Shown here: positions 55,818-64,000 of the stretch, piece after piece
Layout: every line of letters starts with the position of its first letter
Position numbering within the stretch: the first letter of the stretch is position 1
NCBI GenBank assembly: GCA_014281115.1
Contig: JACONQ010000007.1
Location: forward strand, 434,001-498,000
Length of the DNA: 64,000 bases
Direction of reading: 5' to 3'
Origin: Laburnicola sp. R22_1
Taxonomy: Eukaryota > Ascomycota > Dothideomycetes > Pleosporales > Didymosphaeriaceae
Notes under the pieces: model-generated
The model's database searches: none
What the model saw: the letters and a program-made list of their open reading frames with translations, nothing else
Told to the model about the DNA's origin: nothing
Made by a program: the position numbers and the translations under genes

Positions 55818-58077
55818 GCCTGGGAGAGGCTTGGTACTGTTATTATATCCCTTTATTTCGTGTCGACGGATCTTCAGGAAGGATATTATAGAGAGGACCA
55901 GAGGGCTATACGACTAACCCCACGTTCATTGGGGGGCATTACGTACTACCTGCGCGAATCTCACTCCTGGTCCGATACCCGCCGCTGTATATTGAACAAC
56001 AACCATGGTGGAGTTGAGACCAAAAGGGTTCTTCAGTCGGCCATCGCATGTCGGTTGTTTGTTCCGAGCCTGCGAGTTTTTGTCTGTCAATTTTTTAGCC
56101 TGTCGGAATGATTCTCCCCTTTTGGACCTATTATGAGGAAGTCTTGCAAGCACACGTTGCTTGTGGTGCATGTACTGTTGGCGGACGGGATATTGTACGT
56201 ATACGATGTTGTGTAGGAGGACTGATGGGGCTACCATTAGGTTTTAAATGGGATCTTCGTCCACTTTAACGCCGGAGGGGATGGTGTAGTTATAAGACGG
56301 AATAGATATTGCATTCACTTGCACATGATGGGTATCCTGGGCTTAAGGTCTCCACCCTGTTCCATACTAGGGAGAATATGGCTGATCGCGCACGCGGGCC
56401 TAATAGCAAGATATTGGAAAATATACCCGGCCGATACGGTGTTCGGGGAGGCGAGGCTTGAAGGCTTAGGCTTTTCGTACGGGAGACTTGTTGGGACTTG
56501 GGAGCGACTCCGAGCGAGGCATATTTCTGTCGCTGCATCAAGCATTGTCAATCCAACACCAGAGTGAGTAGCGGGTAAAGTACGGCACAAATGCAGAGGC
56601 TTGATTTTTGGACATGCAAGTGAGCATCAGTGCGAACGCGCGTGTGCGTAACAGACAGGCATGTCGATGTGGGCACTGTGTCCACAGGCTTGCGCCAGCC
56701 GCTCCACTCCACAGTGCCATGCGCATGCGGGGGCGGGGAGGGATGTCAAACTGTGGCTCCCCCCGAGATAGTTTGCGCATGGAGGGGGTGAAGTTGGAGA
56801 CGTTTTGGCGTGGACAGACGGGCCTGTGAGAGTGCGAGGAGGGTTCTCAACTTCTGGAGAGGACGCGCGTGCGTGCGTGTGTGAGTGTGCAAATGTGGGG
56901 AGAGCGTGGAGGCATGGCGTCAGTCCGGGGCGACAGGGGGGTGAGACGCGAGGGCATGTCTGAGCGTGTGCTTGGGAGGGTGCGTTCGTTTCATGCGGCG
57001 AGGCGAGAGTCGCAGGTTGAGAGAGGTCGCTTTGAGTTGCCCGTTTTGAGGCCGAGGGGCCCGAGGCGTTCTGGGCTCGTCCTGGGGAGGGGGTTCTGTC
57101 ACCGAGGCTGTCAGTGGTGGGACGCGGAGCGTGAAGGGAGTGAACCTTAGGCTGTGCCGCTGTGTGTACGACGGGAGTGATTGTTGCGATAGGGTGAGAT
57201 CGGGGAAGATACCTGAGGTAGGAAGCCAACAGAGCAGAGGTAGCTGTGCCGCACGCAGGCATGACGGCTATATGGGAGCAGAGGTAGCGGTGCCGCACGC
57301 AGGCATGACGGCGATATGGGAGTTGCTCGAGTGGCACTTCACTGGCTTCTGTCTGCCAGTGTCTGGCCGGGCCCATCACATCACAATCCATCGGCAGCGT
57401 AGCGTTATCAAGTCGAAAAACACGAAGGATTCTCCTCGTGCGCCAATTGGGGGCCATGATTCCCCACCTAGCTCGTCCTACGTCGCGGCGCATGCAGTGT
57501 GCACGCTGGTCGCTGCTCATCAGCCACCAAAACTAGGCCCTTTACCCACCCAAGAGATCGCCCCGTCTGCCGCAACAAAGGCTTGGATTGTTGGCCGGGG
57601 GGCGCTTTTTCTTGGCGAGCTGGTCCGCACCGCTTGTTGTAGATATAGCACGTTTGGTTCGGTCGTTTTCTCGTCTTTTCTCGCCTTTGCCCGCACACAT
57701 TGCTTGTCTTCCCGTCTTTTTTGGTGGAGAGAGCTGAGAGTCATCTTACTACTTACTGTACCCGCTACCTACCTGTACCTATCAACCTCGCTTCCTCTCG
57801 CCTATTCGCCCGACCCTGCTTATTTTTTTTCTTCAACTCTTTCGCTTCTTCTATTCTCCGATACCTTCGCATTACGAGACGACACGAGACGAGACGACAC
57901 GAGACGAGCCATTCAGCGCTTTTGAACCGCCCACGTTTTTCTTCTTCATCTTCTCCAACAATTCGGTTCTTTTAATTCTCCTCCCTGGTGGGATTCGCTT
58001 GGTGCGCTTGTTTATGTAATTTCGCCATTTTCTGCAGAAGTTTTTTTCCCTTCGTTTCTTTTTTTAGTTTATTCATC
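55818..58077. other. Long non-coding interval with a 44-bp tandem duplication
   Basis: About 2.26 kb between the kinase and the GNAT gene. Two near-identical 44-bp units lie side by side at 57233-57276 and 57277-57320 (AGCAGAGGTAGC-GTGCCGCA...), differing at two positions. GAGACGACAC-type repeats lie near 57880-57908, close to the downstream start. Region 56740-57150 is strongly G-rich. Long open frames on both strands here (such as minus 57520-56627) have low-complexity composition and I do not call them. A long 5' UTR or promoter is likely next to 58078. Confidence 0.5.
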
Positions 58078-59372
58078 ATGAGGAGACAGATTCAGACGCC
58101 GTCTCATCTCAAGGTTGCGTCGGGCCCGGTTGCGCTGCCGCAGAGGTATTTGCCGGAGACGGTTGTTGTTAATCATTACGCGGGGACGGGGAAGCTGATT
58201 CCGGCTATTCCTGGGTTTCGGACGAGTGCGGGTATGTTGTTTATTGCCTTTCTTTTCTTTTCTTGAGATGGGATGGGGACGTACGCGAGCGTGTTGCGAC
58301 TGATGACGCTGAAGCACAACCACCACAACCACCCTCGCTCGCCACGCGACAAGTTCCCCCAACAAAACTACAATTCCTATACTAACACGCCTCACCCACC
58401 AGCCTTCCTCACCTCACTCAGCGCCAACCTCCGCATCGACCCGGACCTCCCCTCCCCGCTCGGCACACCCATCAACTTCCACACCACCGCACCACACTAC
58501 CTCCCCCCACCGACGCCCCTCTCCTTCACCACGCTCGCCAACAACCCCACCTCCACCCCCGACAAAGCCATCATGTCGACGGAGCCACCGCCCACGCCCT
58601 CCGCCCCCGCCGACGACCTCCCCCAACTACGCACCTACACCGCAACCACCGAAGACGACCGCATCGCCGGCCTCCGCCTCATCGCCGACTCGGTCGCCCA
58701 ACAGCGCCAAATCGCCAGCAAAATGCTCCTCTCGCACCCGCTGCACCTCGCCGCCCTCACGCTGTTCGTCGCCTGCCTCGCCCACCGCATCTGGAAAGCC
58801 CCAGACGACGTGTACCTCCTCGGCCCCGTGGTCGGCGGCGCCCTCATGGCGTGCCTCGTCGCTGTGCGGTGGGCTACAAGCCGGTATTTGGGTCTCGCGG
58901 AGGAGATTAATTGGGAGTGGCTGGGGGACGATAGGATGGTTGTGGTGAAGTGGGGGGATGAGGTTATTGGGGCGCTTGTGCTGGGGTGGGCGGACGGGGA
59001 GGCGGCGAAGAAGCAGCGGGGAAGGAGGAGGCGGGGGAAAGCGGTTGTGAGGGCTTGGACGGTGAGATTGAAGTATCGGGGGAAAGGGGTGGGTGTGGGG
59101 TTGTTGGAGGAGGCGGTTAGGGTGGCGGGGGAGAGGGGCGCGGATGGGGTGGTGTTTGCGAGGGAGCATGCGAGTGAGTTTTGTTCTTTTGGGCTGGATT
59201 GGTGTGTAGGATGCTAACGTTGTGCGTAGATTCGAAGCGGGTTTTGCCGGGGTTTTATAATGGGTTTATGGAGAAGGAGGAGGAGAAGGCGGAGAAGAAG
59301 CTGGAGAAGGTGGCGGATGAGAAGGGGAATTTTAGACAGCGGAGGTCGTCTCCTACCTGGGGTAGCAGATGA
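58078..59372 (+). CDS. Membrane-associated GNAT-type N-acetyltransferase-like protein
   Basis: Three exons (58078-58231, 58403-59173, 59230-59372) give 355 aa. After a Pro/Thr-rich segment, two hydrophobic helices (LLSHPLHLAALTLFVACLAH and YLLGPVVGGALMACLVAV, residues ~157-207) span a membrane. The rest resembles a GNAT fold: VVVKWGDEVIGALVLG, a basic loop, WTVRLKYRGKGVGVGLLEEA with the Q/RxxGxG/A-type acetyl-CoA motif, and VLPGFYNGFM near the end. The substrate is unknown. The coding DNA flips from C-rich to G-rich at about 58885. Start 58078 follows an A at -3. Confidence 0.7.
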
Positions 59373-59930
59373 TTTCGTTGCACTCGTTGGGACGATTCCC
59401 ACACAAAGACAGACACACCACTTCACTCATCACGCCGGTCATCTCGTTTCGGGCACGGGCCCAGGCACGTTATTTGCTTTCAAAGATACCCTCGCTACAT
59501 CGATTTGCAGCCCTATCTATGTAGAGTACTAAATCCTAATGCGAACTATTTCCTTTCTACTCCCTCCCTACGCTTGTCGTCAACACGCCCTCTCCCCCAA
59601 GAAGCGCAGCGCAGGACCCAAGGACCAGGGTTGGCAAGACGGGGCCAGCACACCTTATCGCGTCATGGTCTTGGGAGTGATAACTCTGCATGATATGATG
59701 CGCTGACGGCGCGCACGTATGCACACTTGGCTTGCTGCATGGTGCCCCGCATCGCATCCCTAGTGTGCATGTGCCCTCACACTGGGCTAAGTCCATCCCA
59801 TTCCGATAAGCAACACAGCTCCATCCCGGCCAATCTCCCGGATCGACTGCCCATCCCCTCTACCACTCCTCGTACATATACCGTAGTCGCTCGTATCGTA
59901 TCGCGTGCGCACCAGCACCCCGCTCAGCGG
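59373..59930. other. Intergenic between convergent genes
   Basis: About 560 bp between the 3' ends of the GNAT-like gene and the minus-strand MZT1 gene. No gene recognised. Confidence 0.45.
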
Positions 59931-60353
59931 TCAGCGGCCCTCCTCAGCGCCGCCGTCCACCGACTCGGTCGCATTATCTTCCCGCAGCTGCCGTATGACG
60001 CTCTACCCCACTATCAGCAAGGCCCTCACATATACGCACTACCCGCGCCCCCCTCCGCGACGCGAGCAAGATAAACGTCGGCACGGGGAGTGGATGAGAC
60101 AGGAACGCAACGTACGGCTAGAGCTTCGGGGTGTGCGCCGTTCTCGATAAGAGAGACGCAGTAGGAGAGCTGTTGGCGGTCGAGTTGGGTGTTCTGTGTG
60201 TGATGTGCTGTGGTTAGTCTAGTGCAGCATGGCGGGGGATGGCATTGGGGGGAGGCGTACGAGGAGGGTTGCGATCTCGTGCAGGATGTCGATTACTTCG
60301 CGGGCGGCTTTGCGCTTGGTGTCTTGGGCGGGGAGGGCGGCTTCGGTGGGCAT
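59931..60353 (-). CDS. MZT1: Mitotic-spindle organizing protein 1 (MOZART1/Mzt1)
   Basis: Three short exons (60353-60261, 60193-60116, 60002-59931) with introns of 67 and 113 bp encode 80 aa, the normal length of this tiny family. The protein reads MPTEAALPAQDTKRKAAREV, IDILHEIATLLNTQLDRQQL, then CVSLIENGAHPEALASVIRQ and LRED, followed by a short acidic tail. This matches the MOZART1 consensus (IDxLxEIS-LLNTGLD, LSICxxLIExGVNPEALA). Mzt1 binds the N-termini of gamma-tubulin complex proteins and is required for microtubule nucleation at the spindle pole body. It is too short and too split to appear as one open frame. Confidence 0.92.
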
Positions 60354-60990
60354 GGTGGTGGTTGGGGAGCTGGGCGAGGCGCGGTGGGCGCGTTGAATGG
60401 TGGTTGTTGTTCAAGTGGTCTGCGTGGGCCTGGATTCCTGAGGCTGACGGTCGTGTCGACACTGTCGAGTTCTCCGCAGTAAGCCGCGGCCCCGCTTGCC
60501 ACGTGAGATGGTGGCTCCCGAGGTCAAGTTCTATCATCAATCGGCGTCGCAGATGTAGAAGGCTTTCCCTGTCTCAAACATAGTTTCCAGTGATTATATT
60601 TCAAGTAGACTCATGTTGAATAGAAAGCAAAGATGTATCTGCTACCGTATTTTTGATGACTTTTCATTTAACCCAGGCAACGGCTTTGAACAGCTACTTT
60701 AAACAACGCAAGCTATGTACACATAAGAAACCATCTTCCTAAGAATAGGGAGCAGGGGAGTCGTATTCTTAGGCTACACGTGAAGCTCTCTCCACTTCTA
60801 CTTTGGAAAATTGCACACTTTCTTGCGTTTGTAGGCTGGCTGGTTATGAACTCTAGGTGCCAGGGCCCACAGCGGCTAACCCCGCTAACCCCACCACCCC
60901 CGAAATTCCCCGTTGCTCACCAACCTCACCCTCACAAGCACCCATCTACATGTGAACGACAGCCCAGACCCCGACCCCCCTTTGCCAACA
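60354..60990. promoter_or_regulatory. Divergent 5' region of MZT1 and the CCDC25-like gene
   Basis: About 640 bp between two divergent start codons, presumably carrying both promoters. No named motif recognised; C-rich just before 60991. Confidence 0.4.
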
Positions 60991-61912
60991 ATGGTATACT
61001 ACTTCAGATCCAACACCGTCTCCCCCGCCGCCTTCATCTACGTCGGCAAAGACAAAGTAGAAAGTACGTATACTTAGCACTCAGCGCGCTTGCTCAGGAC
61101 AATCCCAAAAGCCAAAGTGAAATACAGCACACTCACTGACGGAGCACATAGACGAAGAGCTAATCAAGTACGGCTGGGACGAGGACGTGTGGTTCCACGT
61201 TGACAATTTGTCTTCTGCGCATATCTATGTGCGGTTGCCCGAGGGGCAGGATTGGGAGGCCATAGAGCAGGGGCTGTTGGTTGATTGTGCGCAGTTGACC
61301 AAGGCCAATAGTATTGAGGGTATGTTGGTATCTTGAAAACGTGGAAGGGGGACTAATTGTGGTTTAGGCAATAAGAAGGATAACGTCACGGTTATTTATA
61401 CGCCGTGGTCGAATCTGAAGAAGGATGGGAGTATGGCGGTTGGGCAGGTGGGGTTTAAGGATCAGCGGAAGGTAGGGTTGAGAGAGGGTTTCAGGGGAGC
61501 GCGCTGATTGTGGGATAGGTTAAGCGGGTGCATGTGGAGAAGCGGGAGAATCCGATTGTTAATCGGTTGAACAAGACGAAGATTGAGAAGTATCCGGATC
61601 TTGCGATGGAGAAGGAGGCTCGGTTGAAGGAGTTGAGGGTCAGGGATAGGGAGGCGCAGCAGGCTCGGGTGAGTAAATTTTTTGTTTGGTGGTTGAAGGG
61701 CGCGCTGTGTTATCTATATGCACCCTGTCCGTGTATGCATCGCCAGAACTGACTTCTATATGTAGCGAAAGGAGGAGGCCCGCGTCGCTAAGGAGAGGAA
61801 AGAGAAGGCATATCAACGAGATCATGCCTACGACGACCTCTTTTCAGAGGAGAATATGGCAGCGACCAGCAACCAGGATCGATCCGAGGATTTCCTTGAC
61901 GACTTCTTCTAG
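60991..61912 (+). CDS. CCDC25 homologue (NFACT-R / DUF814 domain protein)
   Basis: Five exons (60991-61063, 61152-61319, 61368-61471, 61519-61668, 61766-61912) give 213 aa. [20 protein letters not shown], then [20 protein letters not shown] and [20 protein letters not shown] are the NFACT-R (DUF814) pattern of CCDC25. The C-terminal ~80 residues are a charged coiled coil ([20 protein letters not shown]), ending in an acidic tail. The fungal protein is probably cytosolic and may act in RNA or translation quality control through the NFACT-R fold; the specific role is not established. Length equals the family norm. Confidence 0.9.
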
Positions 61913-62257
61913 GACATTTCCAAATACGGAGTCGTGTACCAGATCTCAGGACACAAACTCATAGAGCTTGTTCCTGCCAGTGTCTTCCTCAAGAGTATAT
62001 GCATAGTACCAGATCCTTCCTCTTCGGTGGTTTTCGTATGCTATGTCTAGCGTTATGAAGTGGGCGTTCATCGACTCGATTGATGGTGTTACTGAGGATC
62101 TTCAGATCGGGTCGCGAGGGAGACAGATGTCCATGCTCTCATTCAGCATATGGATGTTGTGATTGAAAGCATCGTAGGCGGTAATCCGTATCCGCCTCTC
62201 GTCATTGCTTCTAGGGAACAGTCAATTATGGATACGCCAGACCAAGAAACAGGCGAC

Positions 62258-62545
62258 TCACTGAGCTTTAGCGCTGGCTCTCTTTCCGCCTCTATCCTGA
62301 GTCCACCAGACAAACAGGAGATTCTTCAGTATCTTGTGCTCCAGGCCATTTTGTACCGTAGCGTAGTGTAGGAACTCGAGCGTGTTCTGTATCTTTTGTG
62401 ACTCGAAGTCTGTCGCCGAACCCCTGCGAAAGGCTAGGCGGAGTCTGTCGCGTAGAGTATAGCGCGCGGGTTTCGAGAACTGCACAGCCCGTAGCCCTTG
62501 ACGGTACAGGTGCCTGTATGCGTGGATGATTTGCTGCTGTGACAT
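62258..62545 (-). CDS. LYR-motif mitochondrial protein, DUF1763-like
   Basis: Single exon, 95 codons. MSQQQIIHAYRHLYRQGLRA contains the LYR tripeptide, followed by VQFSKPARYTLRDRLRLAFR with the conserved basic helix and late Phe. C-terminal NTLEFLHYATVQNGLEHKIL completes the three-helix LYR fold. LYR proteins act in mitochondria as assembly factors together with acyl carrier protein, or in Fe-S transfer. The HAYRHLYR-LRAVQFSKPAR signature recalls the fungal DUF1763 family. The last 15 residues may be non-native if a 3' exon exists, but I see no consensus donor that would improve it. Confidence 0.75.
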   Translation of the reverse strand: MSQQQIIHAYRHLYRQGLRAVQFSKPARYTLRDRLRLAFRRGSATDFESQKIQNTLEFLHYATVQNGLEHKILKNLLFVWWTQDRGGKRASAKAQ

Positions 62546-63039
62546 CGCCTGGAACTCGAGCGTGTCGGGAGTGAAGGACGCGCTGATTGGGCCGTTTGTT
62601 GCAATCTCGGATCATCATTTAGCCGCGCCCGCGCCTGCCGAGTCGGATCGCGAGATCGCCACGACTTCTCTTCTCTCCTCTACCCCACACAACATCGTCC
62701 GCAGTGCCTTTTGGCAAACGCGGTCTATAGGCTACCTGTAGGCGCTTTGCGTACGCGCTCGCGTTATCGCCGTAGACTTTGCGAACAGTCAAACTAACCA
62801 CACACGCCGACACAGTAGCACGTCAATTCGCTACCCGCAGGACTGGAGACAGCCTGTCGTGGTTTTCTCGTCTACTGCGCACCACCGGCGCTCAAAAACA
62901 TAACTAACATTGTGACTTGCCAGGTGACTGTGGATCTGTTCGAGGAGCATATCGCGCCCGCCAGATATACCGTATACGCAGCTCGTCTTGGCTCACCCTC
63001 TTCGGATTTGGCCTCTGATCACAACCTGCTGCGCCCGGA
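62546..63039. other. 5' regions of the LYR-protein gene and the DUF2293 gene
   Basis: Roughly 490 bp between divergent start codons. Only short, non-protein-like frames. Should contain both promoters. Confidence 0.4.
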
Positions 63040-64000
63040 ATGGCTCGTTCTTCTCGCGCGACCTCCCACCGTGGAGTGTCAGCTTCGGCGCCGAATGATC
63101 GGCCCCTAGCTGCTCTACGGAAGAAGAAACCGTTCAAGGTTGTCCTTGAAGCCATCACGCAAGAGAAGCGCAGAGTCAACTCTACTGTTCGTTTGGTTCG
63201 GCCTCTTAATATCCAGCACCGCTAACTTCATCACAGGTGACATACGATGTGCGACCACCAGCTGGATTCGGCTATATGCCAGTGGAAAATGCAGACATCA
63301 CGAAGTGGTGCAAGGAGCAATGCCGCGTACGGAACCTTTCGGTGTACATTGTTTCAGTAAGCGCAACCGTATCTGAGCCTCGCTCATTGAAGAACACTAA
63401 CATGCGTAGGAGAAGCCGCACAACCAGGCGTTTCATGATCCGAACAAGCTTTCCTCTCATGTTCACCGGATTGGTCATCATATTCCCCTGGAGATCATCG
63501 AGCTGGCTGCCAAAGTGCACGGAGTTCGATACAGCGAGGAGCGCGGTATCGTCAAACCAAGGCCCAGCCCGACGTATGAGCCGGCATATACCGATCCCTC
63601 GTCTGGCCCGGCGTACATCCAGCGGGGAATCGCAGACTATCGGGAGAGGCATCGTCTCCAGGGCAGCCCCATCACCGAGATAGAGACCCCGGAACACATA
63701 TGTGGTGTCATAAACATAATCTACCCGAAGATGCCTCCTTCTGATGTAAAGAAGGTTGTGAAAGAGGCATGGAAAAAGGTACATATACATGCAGCTAGCT
63801 GTTGTGTAATTACTAACAGTCGCTAGGGAACAAAAAGAGTAGGAAACGCGGCGAACTTGACTTTGCCTCGTCGCGTGGAGCTTGCCGTGGGTGCTCACAT
63901 CCGCCACACCTACACCGACTATGACAGACTCATTAGAACCATGGGCAGGGCCAAAGCTCGTAAAGAAGTTGAAGCCGATACAATAGCGAAGTTGAAGGAA
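63040..64000 (+). CDS. DUF2293 domain protein (cut by window end)
   Basis: Four exons so far (63040-63186, 63237-63356, 63410-63778, 63827-64000+), introns 48-53 bp with CTAAC-type branch points. The frame runs off the window. The N-terminus is basic (MARSSRATSHRGVSASAPND); then VTYDVRPPAGFGYMPVENAD, WCKEQCRVRNLSVYIVS, and the DUF2293 core HRIGHHIPLEIIELAAKVHG, VINIIYPKMPPSDVKKVVKE, then AVGAHIRHTYTDYDRLI. DUF2293 proteins are fungal, small and of unknown function; the conserved His/Arg-rich segment suggests nucleic-acid binding, which is inference. About 269 residues are visible. Confidence 0.8.

Noticed and set aside
57233..57320. CRISPR-like repeat
   Set aside because: Only two adjacent units without spacers, in a fungal genome; a plain tandem duplication.
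56627..57520. 297-codon minus-strand frame in the long non-coding interval
   Set aside because: Low-complexity His/Pro/Ala/Thr composition in G-rich plus-strand DNA, no splice context or recognisable domain.
57131..57925. 264-codon plus-strand frame
   Set aside because: Covers the 44-bp duplication and the likely 5' UTR of the GNAT gene; no conserved pattern.

Overview
The window looks like nuclear DNA of a filamentous ascomycete (Pezizomycotina, most likely a Dothideomycete; class placement is inference). The reasons are short GT-AG introns, mostly 45-60 bp with CTAAC-type branch points; AT-rich repeats with TpA-rich, RIP-like decay; and typical fungal genes (RRN6, SPC25, SVF1, a HAL4/SAT4-type kinase, a CBM1-GH6 cellobiohydrolase, an AA2 peroxidase, DUF1763 and DUF2293 proteins). 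CDS coordinates were obtained by joining reading frames across consensus splice sites by hand.

Layout. 1-6.5 kb is a gene-free, AT-rich block with two decayed pogo/Fot1-like transposons and a 329-bp tandem repeat. 6.5-20 kb is accessory: a membrane-anchored aspartic-protease-like gene, a broken small secreted-protein gene, two uncharacterised genes (one broken), a secreted peroxidase, and a complete hAT transposon with 8-bp target duplication and five nonsense mutations. 20-30 kb is housekeeping: DEAH helicase DHX35, kinetochore protein Spc25, Pol I factor RRN6, a coiled-coil gene and an uncharacterised gene. 30-39 kb has a GH13 alpha-glucosidase, gene relics, two hAT-type MITEs and an F-box gene broken by one of them. 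39-41 kb has an unusual tRNA-Asn gene and a GH6 cellobiohydrolase. 43-64 kb is mainly conserved: PRP22, a small membrane protein, a TauD-type dioxygenase fragment, a divergent histone H4 variant, SVF1, a HAL4/SAT4-like kinase, a membrane GNAT protein, MZT1/MOZART1, a CCDC25 homologue, a LYR-motif (DUF1763) protein and the start of a DUF2293 gene.

Main points. Three genes are each interrupted by one identifiable insertion, and the frame closes exactly when insert plus one target duplication are discounted. One insert belongs to a small SINE-like family: two copies share a 3' end, both have 15-bp target duplications beginning ATAA, and one is 5'-truncated. The others are hAT-type MITEs related to the resident hAT element. 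The H4 variant has a 155-aa product with a long non-canonical tail. The tRNA-Asn has its normal anticodon-loop intron plus a 50-bp insertion exactly between the T-stem and T-loop. Many genes also switch abruptly from C-rich to G-rich sequence within the coding region.
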